Assembly: GCA_014904985.1 (NCBI GenBank)
Contig: MU129178.1
Coordinates: 12,957-66,705, forward strand
From: Hydnum rufescens UP504
Taxonomy: Eukaryota; Basidiomycota; Agaricomycetes; Cantharellales; Hydnaceae
Reading direction: 5' to 3'
DNA: 53,749 bases
The notes below the pieces were generated by a model. The model did no database searches. It was not told the DNA's origin and saw only the letters and a program-made list of their open reading frames with translations. Numbering within the stretch: the first letter of the stretch is position 1; the number at the start of each line of letters is the position of its first letter. This document shows positions 10,875 through 21,254 of the stretch, piece after piece. The translations under genes and the position numbers were made by a program.

Positions 10875-13313
10875 ATGGAGCCCCGCGCGGTCCGATGCTC
10901 AGAGGAAGTCCCGTTGACTACATTGACAAGTGAATATGGCGTACCTTTGGAACCGACCCCCACCCTCGTCGACTCAAACCTCGCTGACGAGACTGGAAGG
11001 GAACATCCCACACACTGTGGAGATGACATCGAGGCTCAGAGCGATCCCCCCTCCCATAGACATCACATAAATATTGGGTATGCCGGGCACTCGACAGCTC
11101 GGATGAACACCTTCTGGCGAAGGCTGAAGGGCGAGGGTCGGCACGTGCCAACTTGGTCGGAAAGCTTCAAGGCCATTATTACGAATTCCTGTCTGCAAAT
11201 ATTCTATCCCTCTCTCGAGGCTATTGTCCCAGCTCACAGTTGTCAATAGGGCTCAACGTTCTCCTCGTATTCGTGCCCCTCGCATGGATAGCTCATTTCT
11301 TGAAGTGGTCAGAGTCCCTAATATTTGGATGTGGGTACCATCGCTGCCCCTCACTTGTTAGTTGTGTTGATCACTTGCTTCACACCGTTTTAGTGGCTCT
11401 TGTCGCGATCATTCCCTTAGAAAACCTAGCCGACTTTGGTGGGGAGTCTTTTGCCCTCTATTGTGGGAAATCACTGGGGGATCTAGTTGTTATCACTCTG
11501 GATAAGTTCGTTGTCTCCGAGTACGTGATCGCAGTCGAAACTGACATATGCACGATATTAGCGTTGTGGAAGTGTGCTTGGCAATCATTCTTCTGACGCG
11601 GTGCGAATTGCGATTAGTGCAATCTACAGGTGACGTTTTCGCATTAAATCGAAACAAACCTGGACCGACACCTCATATTCTGGACAGCATGTGGAGTTAT
11701 TCTTCTCCATACACTGCTAGTGCCTGTGCGCCCAGTCCTCGTTATTCGAAGCAGCTGAACTCGATCACTTAAGATTCCCTTCCTTAGGGAATATCTTTCA
11801 TGTTGGGGGGTGTAAATGTCCTCCACCAACACCTAGACCCTCATGTAACCGAACTGAATAAATCTGTGAGGCTTCTTCTGGAACGGACAGTCGGTTCGAC
11901 CACTCAATCTTCTCACCTCCAAACAGCTTCTTATGATAGGGTTTGCTTCGTACTCAAGCATACCCCAGTCACACTCGCGCTAAATATTGGATTTTTCTAT
12001 CTAGGGTCCTTTCCCTTCTCATTCCTGCCGCTTTCTTTGCCGGTATTTTTGACAATGTGCCCCTCGGACGGTTTCCCCGAGCCGAAGTCAACGCCCCGGC
12101 TGACCCTGGCGTCATTGCCACACTGAACGAAGAAACCGTCGGAGCAGTCTCGGCGATTAGTGACGCCTCTCGAAATGAGCTATTGAAGCTGAGTCGGGGG
12201 ATGGCAATCATTCTTCTCATCATGTACGTTCCATCAATAAGTTATCTGCGTCTCTATTACTGAAATGTGGGGGCCGATTATCATGGCGTAGATGTGAGAA
12301 GCTTCCTTCCCTACTAACACCGCACAATACTCAATTCTCTCGCTTCCAGATGTTGCAAGTCGCATATATTTGTACAATCCACCGGGAGATGAAAATCATC
12401 TCACTGCGCGTGCTGATGTCCACCCAGCCCTAAAAGAAAAAGAGACCCGAATGGGACTCGAAGAACCGAAAATGAACCCTTGGGTTTGCTTAATTCTTTT
12501 TCTGATCGTGGTTCCTTTGACCGCCGCAAGCGCCGAATGGGTAAGTGGCTGTTTCTGCATGCCGTTGTTCATCCATCTCATGCAGCTGCTCGCATTCCTT
12601 CCCGTAAGCTGGTTGCCAGCCTAGAACACATCCGGAAGACCTCGAGAGTGAAGCAGGAATGGTTCGGTTTGATCTTCCTCCCCGTCGTGTCGTTCGCTGC
12701 CCAAGCTCTGGTCGCTATGATCTACTTCGTGCAGAAGTTGTCGTTCCTGAAGCCGGAGCCTCCAGAGATGCTCGCACAGGGCCGCACGATCGATCTTTCG
12801 ATCCAATTCACGTTGTTCTGGATGCCCTTTATTGTCTTGCTGGCATGGTGGGACGACAAGCCTCTCTTCCTCCTTTTTGGTGAGTATACGGAGTGTCGTC
12901 TTGTTGGCGCCGCGTTATTGACCTTCCCGAGGCGTCTGGCAGATTTTTTCGAAGTGGCTGTTGTGATAGGCGCTTGTTTCCTTGTGAACAATGTGACTGA
13001 TGATGCGAAGACAAACTGGGTTGAAGGGTATGTCACCATCCCCTACTCTCACATGATACGGTGATTTGACAAGTCATTTGTGGTTTTTTTTTTTCAGGTT
13101 CATCTTGCTATCATTTTACATCATGATCGTTCGTTTTTTTAAATCTATATTGTTCGCTTCAATCATGCTGAAATTTTTAGCGTGCCCCTTTGCCCGGAAT
13201 TGCAGGCGACAGCAGCGTGGTTTTACGATGGACAACAATCCCTTGACACGATGTCGTTCTGCGAGACCGTTTCGTCTGTCCTTGCTACCCATTCCAGTAC
13301 CGCCGCCACCTAG
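10875..13313 (+). CDS. VCX1/CAX-type cation/H+ exchanger copy A3, best-preserved copy
   Basis: Multi-helix antiporter of the Ca2+/cation exchanger family (Pfam Na_Ca_ex), which in fungi moves Ca2+ or monovalent cations into the vacuole in exchange for H+. Exons: 10875-11190, 11250-11330, 11394-11505, 11562-11629, 11688-11725, 11788-11865, 12005-12223, 12350-12540, 12609-12879, 12943-13027, 13098-13128 and 13206-13313 (TAG). Phases agree across all junctions except intron 6 (frame off by two) and intron 7, which may hide a tiny exon. Landmarks: N-V-L-L-V-F-V-P-L-A-W helix; alpha-1 motif D-N-V-V-E (family G-N-A-V-E); C-E-L-R-L-V-Q-S; L-L-K-L-S-R-G-M-A-I-I-L-L; Q-E-W-F-G-L-I; alpha-2 motif S-F-A-A-Q where classical CAX has G-N-A-A-E. 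The loss of the alpha-2 Asn and Glu suggests altered or lost Ca2+ transport. The start is the ATG conserved in all full copies. Confidence 0.75.
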
Positions 13314-13804
13314 AGAGCCCTAGAGATTTCGAAATCCCAACCAATCGATCGATTGCATCATCCACAACACATACACATACCCTGCACAACCTTCCCCATG
13401 TCTCTAATACCCCCTGCTTGGCTTTCCAATTCCTTGTTGTTCTCTCGTACACATCTTTCTCCAAAATGTATGTCATGCATGTCTAATATGTATATATGTA
13501 TGTATACTAGATCGACTTTGCGTTGCTGAAACTTTTATGTTGGCATGTCTTCGAATCGGTATCTTTCTTTAGAGAGAATTATTGTCGAGTGTAGAAAAAG
13601 TGGCGGGAACGCATAAATTCGTAGGGCCGACAGCACCGATGAATTCTATGTTTATTGCGACGTGATCTACACCTGTTCTATGTATAAAAGGTGTCACACA
13701 CACATCATGCCAATGGAACATACACAAATATACACCGTCTGTCGTATCAAGGGAGGAACAAAGCGCACGGCATCACTGTACTGTACTGTACTGTAATATC
13801 AACA
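13314..13804. other. Convergent spacer between A3 and SurE copy B1
   Basis: Both genes end here. Compared with the A7-B2 spacer, about 830 bp are missing: the join is near 13600, where the A3 tail runs directly into 'aaaaagtggcggga'. A short 'gtact' repeat lies at 13780-13797, just past the SurE stop. No gene. Confidence 0.5.
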
Positions 13805-15337
13805 TCACAGCCGCCACTTCCAAACGCGACCTGGCTTGCCCTGATTCTCGTCCCGGTCCGATTCGGCGGCCTTCTCGTATCGAAACATGAGGCTCTGCGC
13901 GCCGGGCTCTGAGAAGCTTGTGCGGAGGGGCGTGACGGAGGCCTTTCCGTGATGCACGGCCCAGGCGTCTGTGCCGAAGGGAAGGCTGTCGAGCGGAGGG
14001 TTCACGAGGGAGCCCATCTCGGGCGCGAAGCGGAAGGCGAGGCTGGGGGCTGATGGGCCCCATGTGTGTGCGTCGGCGGGATTTGAGGAGGTGGCTGGCA
14101 ATGAGGGAGTGTCGGTATTCGTCGTCCGGTTGGATGTAGTAGAGAGTGCGTTGGGTCCCGCTGGGGATGCCTCTAGCCTTGGATTGGCAGCCATCCGTTG
14201 GAATAGCTTCAAAGGTCATAGTTGGTAAGATGAAGGCGAAGAGGGGGGAGGGACGCGAGTGGCGTGAATGCGCGATACAACAACGTACCGATCCGTAGTG
14301 ATTTCTCCATATCGTCGCCCAGACTACGTCCATCCCTTTCTCATTCAAGATTTCCTCCGTAAGTGGTATGTTCACGCTGTATAGGTCCACTTCGCCATTC
14401 CAGATTCCTTGGGGATCCGTCCCCTAATTAGTCCACAATTCGTTCAGCACCCGCACGGATAATTCATGCGCGGGCTGGACGTATTGGGGAGGTGAGGGAT
14501 GCAGGAAGCCACCATGCGAGAGGGCTATGCTGCGAACAAGGCAAAGTGAAGAGGAGAGCGCGGCGCCGACGGTTCCTGATGACAGGACGAAAGCGGACGA
14601 TGTGTTTCGACCAAAGTTGGGTCCGGATACGACGAGGTCGATTTCGCGGGGGTAGAGATTATGCAGGCCAATGTTGGCGCATGTTGCTGGGGTCTAGGGA
14701 TAATCGTTAGGGGGGATATGTAGGATCGGAAAGGGGCTTGTCAGGTATTGTGTCTCGATGGTAAGAGGGGAGCGGAGACGGATGCCCCATCAAGAAGGAT
14801 CCACTGTCCCAACTCTCCCTCCTTCAGAGGTCGAGATACATGCGATGTCTCAGGCTTGAGATCTTGGAATAATGTTTATGAACAAATACAAGAGAATGAC
14901 AAGTGACAGAATTGCGTACCACTGGGGTGTTGTCGTGGATAGTAATACCGCCCAGTGATCTTTTCCTTGATATGGAAGGCCTTATCTAAAGGAACCAGGG
15001 GGGGAAAATTAGCCTCCACTGGCTCCCTTTCGGTGATAGGGACATGGAGATTGCTCAGACCAATCCAACTCTTCTGCGAGCTCGGTATAACGACCTTGAC
15101 GTCGAATCCTGCAAGAATTAGGGGCGGTATTCAATACGCGTAGGCCACAGTTTCAATAGTCTTGGGGGGTTTACCCTGTTTCAGTAGTTCCAGGTAGAGG
15201 CCTGCCAGTTGTCCAAGGCAACTATTAGTTGCGGTTGCAACAACGGAGGAGCATAGAGTTTGAATGAACCTAGGATGAAGGGAGAATCCCACGAGGGTGG
15301 GCCGTCGTCGTTCGTGCAATACGCGAATCGGTGCCAT
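13805..15337 (-). pseudogene. SurE-family acid phosphatase copy B1, frameshifted in the catalytic motif
   Basis: SurE proteins are metal-dependent nucleotidases/acid phosphatases whose active site is an N-terminal T-N-D-D-G motif. The exons read from the start M-A-P-I-R (ATG at 15337) through F-I-L-G, then F-D-V-K-V-V-I-P-S-S-Q-K-S-W-I-G. Next come the K-I-T-G-R-Y-Y-Y-P exon, L-L-D-G / T-P-A-T-C-A-N, V-S-G-P-N-F-G-R-N, and a C-terminal exon (13805-14212) ending W-K-W-R-L. Five short introns are inferred. Against B2, two bases are missing at about 15320 (gtcgttcgtgcaata versus gtcgttcgtcagcaata), which destroys T-N-D-D-G. One intron donor (near 14783 on the minus strand) reads GC instead of GT. 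The C-terminal exon is intact, unlike B2. Probably a pseudogene. Confidence 0.75.
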
Positions 15338-15624
15338 TGCTGTATCCAGCGAGGAAGAGGAGGAAGAATGTGGCTGGATTGAGGACACGCGAAGACCGCG
15401 AGGCTTGAGTGCCCTTATGCGAAATGCCGGGGTTGCCGGCTCGATCGATATCTTGGTCGCGTGTCGGGTCTCTCTCTTATGGACAGTTTCTCAAGGGCCG
15501 TTGATTATCATTGGAGAAACGCAACAAGCCTTGCCAGCACGATCGCGCAGCACATCCATAATAAAAAATTAGCATAACAGTGTCCCCAACCCTGCACAGA
15601 GACCGGTCTCTCTGCACACCTGCA
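15338..15624. other. Spacer between SurE and the DUF4870-type gene
   Basis: Upstream region of B1 and 3' flank of C1, both on the minus strand. The same arrangement appears at 40115-40417. No gene or clear regulatory site was seen. Confidence 0.4.
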
Positions 15625-16413
15625 TTACTCCTCATTCACCCATCGGTTCGCAAGCTCTCCCACACGCGGTAGATAGTATCGAGTGAGGCCCGTTTGCCCT
15701 ATGGAAGTCGTATTCGCGTCTTGGTATGCCCGCGCGCTGCATCAAAACCGGGGGTGTCAATCAACAATGCATGGCCAAAGCCATGAATGTCCAAGGAAGG
15801 GAAGACCTACGCTAGCGCCATTATCGACAAAAGAAAGAAGAGCATCGTAATGGTTGAGAGCCATGAAAGGAGAATTAACCACAGTAATAATTGAAATAGC
15901 AGGCAGGCCGAGGAGAACAGCCCGGATTGGTAGGGTAGAACGAGTATTGAGCGTAAGCGTTATGATTTGTCCCTACGAGCCATATACGCTGGGAGGATAT
16001 ATGTACCATGAAAATGAATGGAGTCATTGTTGTTTCCAGAATGAGCAGCAAGAGAGCTAAGGTGTACAAGGGTGGGTCAATAGGCAGGGGGATCAGTTGT
16101 ATGAATCATAACATGACCCACCCGAGACAGGTCCAAGCAAATATGCGACCGCCGCTTCGACGTCGACGCGAAAGCCGAATCTTGCCTCCCACTCGTTCAC
16201 GGCCCCTGCTGCCTCTGTTGCACCCGCAACATATGAGTCGCCCCACGTCGGAATCCACCGGCTTGATAAGAAGTATTGACCTGGCCCGCACTGCTGTGCG
16301 TCGGGAGCCAGTTTGCTCGGGAGGACGATGCGACAAGGGGAGAGCTATCTGGTGGTGGCGTGTACTTCACTTCTCCAGCGAACGTGGCGAATGTTGTCGA
16401 TCTTGCCAGCCAT
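15625..16413 (-). pseudogene. DUF4870-type fungal membrane protein copy C1, frameshifted
   Basis: Paralog of C2 (40418-41216), where the structure is fully readable. C1 keeps the N-E-W-E-A-R-F-G / R-V-D-V-E-A-A-V-A-Y-L-L-G block, the TM exon and the C-terminal W-V-N-E-E stop (15625-15627). Relative to C2 it lacks two bases just after the ATG (near 16401), lacks one base in the E-T-K-N-D-F exon (near 16020), and has a 6-bp in-frame loss in the Gly/Ala-rich part. These breaks make a normal product unlikely. The region is not part of the indel-rich block. Confidence 0.65.
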
Positions 16414-16668
16414 CAGGGTCGATGAAGTCTGGTCCAAGTAATCAAATAGGCGCAGTCTGGCGTTGAGTCTGAATCGAAGATCCACGTGGTACATCTCCCG
16501 AATGGTTTCTGCTGCCTGCGGATGATACGAGACATCAACTATGGACCCGGTGGCTTCATCTTTGTCTACAAATGCTTGTTCTTGGATGTTTCACTGTTCA
16601 TGGCACTCGGGCAACGCAGCCTTTTCTCTCAGATGCAACATTGAACGTTCAAGAGAATTTTGTTTAGA
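16414..16668 (-). other. Coding-like stretch upstream of C1
   Basis: On the minus strand, the frame running into the C1 start stays open from about 16565 through 16413. It reads like real protein (D-E-A-T-G-S-I-V-D-V-S-Y-H-P, then R-E-M-Y-H-V-D-L-R-F-R-L). It may be the 3' end of an upstream exon or an N-terminal extension of the C gene. In C2 the same stretch (about 41217-41350) is disrupted by indels. I do not recognise the family. Confidence 0.3.
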
Positions 16669-17190
16669 GACCACGTGACCGAGCTTGCGAGTGGAACGTG
16701 GGCCACGGCTAGTTTTTGCGCAGCGGAGCGAGATATTGCTGGATGAGGCTCGACGTTAGAGTTCGAGGCGGCGCCCACCCAGGAGATGCCGGATTCCCGA
16801 AGACGACAGGGCTTTGGTCACACTGTAGTCGCTTTGCTGAGAATATCTTCTGCTGTGCTCTCTAATTCTCTTTTCACCCGCCCACCATCCCTTTTGATCG
16901 GGTCAAAACAATACGTGTCTGAGACAGGGTTGCATAGTCATTGCAGCTTGTCTTTCCCACGCTCCGAGAGCCCAAAGTACAGGCGGTAAGCCTATTCTTC
17001 AGTCCGGCTTCTTTCGAGGCTAAGGCTTCAGCACTGCCAGAATTCGTGAGAATTCGACGTCCTTCGGACTTCTCTGCCCACACACAGTGAGAGACACAGA
17101 GCTCATCTCATCCAGCATTGGCGAGGAGTTTCAGTCCGCAGAGCAGACATCATAACTCGAGCCTATCTCGTGTTACGCTAGCAAAAACTA
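16669..17190. mobile_element. About 0.5-kb insertion with imperfect inverted repeats
   Basis: The paralogous sites at 41470 and 46465 run straight from the 'gttgaacgttca' block into 'catatactaac'. Here about 520 bp intervene. Within the insert, 'ctagtttttgcgcagcg' (from about 16709) faces 'cgctagcaaaaactag' (ending about 17191) as an imperfect inverted repeat. The left border does not coincide with that repeat (about 45 extra bases lie outside it), and no clear target duplication was found. Element class not determined. Confidence 0.45.
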
Positions 17191-17346
17191 GCACATATGC
17201 TAACGGACACGTTAATGTGCATGATGAGCAGGGAATGGTCTCCAGGATCTATCAAAAATTCTGGCATGAATCATTGTATCAAGGAGACAAGGTGCCAAGG
17301 AAAGTCCTCTTCCATGAGTGTACTCGAGATTGTCTGTCACCCGAAG

Positions 17347-17360
17347 TCTTGAACTCTTAG
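17347..17360. repeat. 14-bp target-site duplication, left
   Basis: The sequence tcttgaactcttag stands here and again at 19084-19097, directly flanking the LINE-like insertion. The paralogous empty site at 41653-41666 has it once. Confidence 0.9.
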
Positions 17361-17454
17361 CCCGGATCACCTATTCTATACACCGCCCGTCACATCCAGC
17401 AATATCTCGCCTTCCTCCACGACGCCCAGCCAGCGCCGTCCAGACCGAACCACC

Positions 17455-18795
17455 ATGCCAAAGCATCATCATCGCCCCTCCACAGGCAAATCCCCACCAA
17501 AGGAAACCGCCCCCGTCGTCCCGGATGCCGCTGACGACTCAGAAGGTTCCCAGCCCTACGCACCACTCGACGCCACAACAGTAGCCTCCCTCCTCCAAGG
17601 CGCACTCCTTTTGCTTCAAACGGTCGAACTGTCACCTGAACATGCTAACATGATCTGGTTACTGCACTCTTCTGCATTCGACAAGACTCCTGAGTACCGT
17701 GCCAGAACTACACAAGCCTTCCTCACTTACCAGCAGAAGGATCACGCATCACACGTCAATGCAGTCCTCACCCTCACCAATACAAATGCAGAGCTCGTAA
17801 AGCAGAATATACTCCTCACTGACACCATCATCGCCTCCAATGTTAACCCCACTCCGAAGGCCAATTCTGTGAATATTGCTCAACCAATTCCAGCCTCCGT
17901 TGTAGCAGACGTACCCGCCCACCCTACACACAGTACATGGACACAATCGAAACACCCCAAACCTATAACCCCAACTCGCCGCTCTTCCAAACCGCTCTTC
18001 CCAGTTCGCACTCCCCAAAGCCCGACGCGTCGGAATCACCCCAGTCGCCTCAACATCCAAATTTGGCCACCTATCCCACCCGACGAGCGATTAATGGGTC
18101 AAACAGTAGTCGACAAAGTCAACCATACCCTCCAAGCAGCACATGCCCCCAATAACATTGCAATAATGTCTGTCCTCTACTCTATTGCTGGTAACCCAAT
18201 CGCCATTGCTCGCCCCTCTTGCACGGCCAATGACCTCCACCCTTATGCGACTCTTATTGCCAAAACCCTATTCCCACGTTTTGAAAAGGCTCAAGGATGC
18301 CCTGATAGCCAATATTTCCGAGTGAAACTTGACCACGTCCCTTTGACACGAGATGATGGATCTCAGATTAGCCCAACCGAAGTTGAACATGAGATCGCAG
18401 CCAATTTTGCTGAATTCCCCAGCTTCGTACGCCCACTCCCCGCACGATGGCTCGTATCCGAGAACAGGATCCCGCGACCTCTCAGCGCCTCAGTAGTACT
18501 CACTTTTGCTCATCAACCCGATGCACAACGATTCTTCAACGCTCACACCATTTTCGTCCTTGGATTTCCATGCAAGACATCCCGATACGAGGAACGCGCC
18601 CCAAAGAGGGACTCGAAGATCGCCCTCACCCAGCCTAATGATCACCCGCTACCATGTCGATCCCTTGCGGACAATGATATCGAGGTCGACGACGACAACA
18701 TCCGCGACTTGCCCCCTTTGCTACGTTCGGAGAGAAAACGAAAACTGTCAGGAAACGAAGAGACCGTGCGCCAGCGCCCTCCTCTCGGGACCTAG
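17455..18795 (+). CDS. LINE ORF1/gag-like protein, 446 aa, single exon
   Basis: Uninterrupted ORF from the first ATG of the element. Residues 1-40 are basic and Pro-rich. Residues 42-58 form a Leu-rich helix, and 80-120 look helical. Residues 175-205 are Arg/Pro-rich and could bind nucleic acid. Residues 218-260 contain A-P-N-N-I-A-I followed by S-I-A-G-N-P-I, like the beta-strand part of Tad-type LINE ORF1 proteins. Residues 327-380 contain A-R-W-L-V-S-E-N and A-S-V-V-L-T-F ... T-S-R-Y-E-E, resembling the segment before the CCHC knuckles of those proteins. No CCHC knuckle follows; the C-terminus is acidic then basic. Assignment rests on this pattern only. The open frame argues for recent insertion. 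Confidence 0.6.
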   Translation: MPKHHHRPSTGKSPPKETAPVVPDAADDSEGSQPYAPLDATTVASLLQGALLLLQTVELSPEHANMIWLLHSSAFDKTPEYRARTTQAFLTYQQKDHASHVNAVLTLTNTNAELVKQNILLTDTIIASNVNPTPKANSVNIAQPIPASVVADVPAHPTHSTWTQSKHPKPITPTRRSSKPLFPVRTPQSPTRRNHPSRLNIQIWPPIPPDERLMGQTVVDKVNHTLQAAHAPNNIAIMSVLYSIAGNPIAIARPSCTANDLHPYATLIAKTLFPRFEKAQGCPDSQYFRVKLDHVPLTRDDGSQISPTEVEHEIAANFAEFPSFVRPLPARWLVSENRIPRPLSASVVLTFAHQPDAQRFFNAHTIFVLGFPCKTSRYEERAPKRDSKIALTQPNDHPLPCRSLADNDIEVDDDNIRDLPPLLRSERKRKLSGNEETVRQRPPLGT

Positions 18796-19004
18796 CCAGC
18801 CGTCTACAAAATACCCGCATACGAAAGCTCACTCTAAATCATGATATGTATCCGACAACCAAGATAGAAGCCGAGACTACATAAAGCGCGGAATCCCAAC
18901 TGATATTGGTCATGGTATCTCAGGACGAAGGAGTTTGAGGTCTGCGGTCATGGACGATATTTTAATGTCTTCATATTCTCCCATGTATATACACTCTACC
19001 CCCT

Positions 19005-19039
19005 GGACCTTCGGTCCCCTGCCCTTGGCGCCCTTCGGG
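19005..19039 (+). other. Paired hairpins in the retroelement 3' UTR
   Basis: ggacc-ttc-ggtcc (19005-19017) and ccc-ttc-ggg (19031-19039). Stem-loops close to the 3' end are known RT recognition signals in some LINEs; that role here is inferred. Confidence 0.4.
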
Positions 19040-19083
19040 AGCAGCCGGTAGTTGCAGGTAAAATATCGAGATATTCATCATCA

Positions 19084-19097
19084 TCTTGAACTCTTAG
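19084..19097. repeat. 14-bp target-site duplication, right
   Basis: Second copy of tcttgaactcttag, right after the element's catcatca end. Confidence 0.9.
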
Positions 19098-19232
19098 CAA
19101 ACCATTTAACAAGAGCAGTCATTACCAGCCCCCGTGTTCGATATAGCGACACTCTCCTGACATTGTGGAGTACACGTTTGAAATCCCTCCCCCCCAACGC
19201 TGCGCAAAACCAGCCACAAAAAAAGAATTTCC

Positions 19233-21254
19233 TTAGTCCCATTCCCGTCTCACCGCACTCTCTAACATGGCCTCGTATTCGGAATCTAAGTCGGGCTCAC
19301 TGCCTGGAGAGATCGAGCCCAACGTAGAACTCGTGTTGGTGAGCGCGTTTGAGATGCTGGTCTCCTCCACAACCCGGCGCACGACTCGATCCAATATACC
19401 CTCCAGTTCCCCTTCCAGGGCCAGAGCATCTTCCACTGTGACGCCAACTGGCGGCAATGCCCAGGGATACATTTGCCCATGCGATCGCGGAATATCGAAT
19501 TTGATCTCCGGGTGGGCGATATGCAGACGTTTGGCGAGCCAGGCACAACACCAGCAGCACTTCTTGCCGACTCCTATGGTCACAAATCCTGTCTCAGTTG
19601 TAAGCCTCTGCGTAGGGATCTCTTCGTCAAAATTTGCGAACAATTCAGCTATTGGAAACAATACAACCTTGAAAGTACTTTCAACTGTTTCTTTCGTCAG
19701 GTAGTTTGGAAGTGGCCCCACATCGACGACGGAAGATACGATTAGCCCCATGAGAGACGCCTCACAATGCACTGTGCCGGTGAAGGCTGTTTGAGTAGGA
19801 AGCTTATTATTGACTGTTTCAGTCAGCAAGCTGCGACGATGAGGGTCTTCAATTCCCAAACTATCGAATGCCTTGAGAATTGCTCGCGCGACGATGGGGT
19901 TCATGGGTGCGCAGGCGCGACGGGAGACGGGTGCGGGAGTAAGGACCAAGGTGAGCGAGATATCACCCATATGTTTTTGTACACCCCGGTACACATATAG
20001 GATGGCACGACGCCAGGCCACGACATTGCCTAGATAACGTAGCGCTGATCCCGGAATATCCCTGTCTGGAAGTTCGCGGGGATCTTCGTCATCTATGTCC
20101 ACGTTGTCGTCTACATGATCTACATCACAGCCATTGTGAGAGAATGGAGTCCGAGTTGTCATTTCGGCACACCTGAAGGCGAACCCGGGGCCGAATCCGG
20201 GTTCGAAGCAGGATAAGGACCCGGACCTGACAGCAGTATGCGCATCGAATACAGCTCAAACACATCACGAAGGGGGAGCTTCAATAGGAGCATCAATTTT
20301 GATAAACCTTGATCAACAGCTCTGAGCAGGTTAAGATCAATCTTGGTGCTCAAACAGCCAGTGTTATCAACAGTGTGAATTTGACAATTACAAACAGCAG
20401 TTTTGAGAAACTCGAGCGTACGGCATAGCATGCGGATCCACCAGGGGGCTGTTTTTGGACTCCATTCACAATGATCTCCAATCATTGGGGCATTCATCCT
20501 GGCAAGAGATTGACGATAAGAATCTGGTACCAGTACCAGTGTGGGTTCAAAGGTCTCCTGGGAAAGAGGTTTCCAGGTGGCCAGGATTACTTCTAGAGCC
20601 TGGGGAACAGATACTTGTCTGAAGCCAGACAATGGGCGATCTTGGGCAAGCAGGAGCGCAGGATGAATGAACAGAATGGAGGGTAATTTGCTGAGGGCGA
20701 GGTGCAAAGGTCTCGGATAGCGGCCAGGAGGTCTTGGGCATACTGATGAAGTCCCTCAGCATCCCCCCCTGATTCATTCCTGAAAACACAGGCAGTTAGA
20801 GACAAAAGTAGACCACAAGTGTGTATACTTCAGAGTGCCTACCGTTTAGCAAGTTCTGCCAAGGTGGTTTTGCTCGGCTCGATGACTTGGATCTGAAATC
20901 CATGTGTGGAATTGGGCAGGGGATTTTGGGTGACAATCGTCTCAATGTTATGTGGTTCACCAGGGGAGTCACCAGTGACATCAAGGGTCCCCAAGACAGT
21001 GAGTTGGGTGACCTGGGAGGTCAACTTGCCTGCCACTGCTACAACTCTCCTTCCAGGCCCCACTCCCTGATTACTGCAGTCCTCGGATCCCCTCATCAGG
21101 AGAGTGGCAAAGTGACTGCAAGCCTGGAGTGTCGGGGAAGTAGAAAGGCCTTGCGATGAGTCAGATGGTTCCACTTGTCGGAAAGGTGAGAGATAAGCTT
21201 AGAAAGAGTACGAATCCGGAGATCAATCTCATGGAGAGTATTTGGGTTTGACAT
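19233..21254 (-). pseudogene. OTT_1508-like deaminase copy D1, 5' exon frameshifted
   Basis: Fungal member of the OTT_1508-like branch of the nucleic-acid/toxin deaminase superfamily; substrates of the fungal members are not known to me. The start M-S-N-P-N-T-L (ATG at 21254) is conserved with D2. Exon 1 ends A-E-L-A-K-R at the donor near 20840. Exon 2 runs to the donor after G-S-P-S near 20170. Exon 3 (to the stop at 19233) follows an acceptor near 20117. The catalytic block is present: V-H-C-E-A-S-L-M-G-L (H-x-E type, about 19760) and K-K-C-C-W-C-C-A-W-L (C-x2-C zinc site, about 19550). One missing C in exon 1 (near 21180) shifts the frame and leads to a stop; D2 is intact there. The catalytic exon is fully open (over 300 codons), so either the loss is recent or a different start is used. 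Confidence 0.7.

Larger units (their letters stand above)
17361..19083 (+). mobile_element. ORF1-only LINE-like retroelement, 1723 bp
   Basis: Both borders are fixed by the 14-bp target duplication and by two paralogous empty sites (41666 and about 46660). The element has a short 5' leader (94 bp), one intact ORF of 446 codons, and a 3' UTR of about 288 bp. The 3' UTR carries two small TTC-loop hairpins (19005-19017 and 19031-19039), and the element ends in attcatcatca rather than poly(A). No reverse transcriptase or endonuclease is present. The layout resembles HAL1-type half-LINEs, which keep ORF1 and use another element's enzymes. A second, error-rich copy is at about 24289-25985. Confidence 0.75.
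7490..21254. repeat. Segmental duplication, copy S1
   Basis: From the 3' half of A2 to the start codon of D1, gene order and sequence match 31851-43773 (copy S2): exchanger 3' half, spacer, full exchanger, SurE, DUF4870 protein, deaminase. S1 has three insertions that S2 lacks: a MITE at 9528-9902, an insert at about 16.67-17.19 kb and a LINE-like element at 17361-19083. S1 lacks about 830 bp present in S2 (about 37511-38338). Confidence 0.8.

Noticed and set aside
17361..19083. LTR retrotransposon gag
   Set aside because: No long terminal repeats, no tRNA primer site, no protease, and the target duplication is 14 bp, not 4-6 bp.
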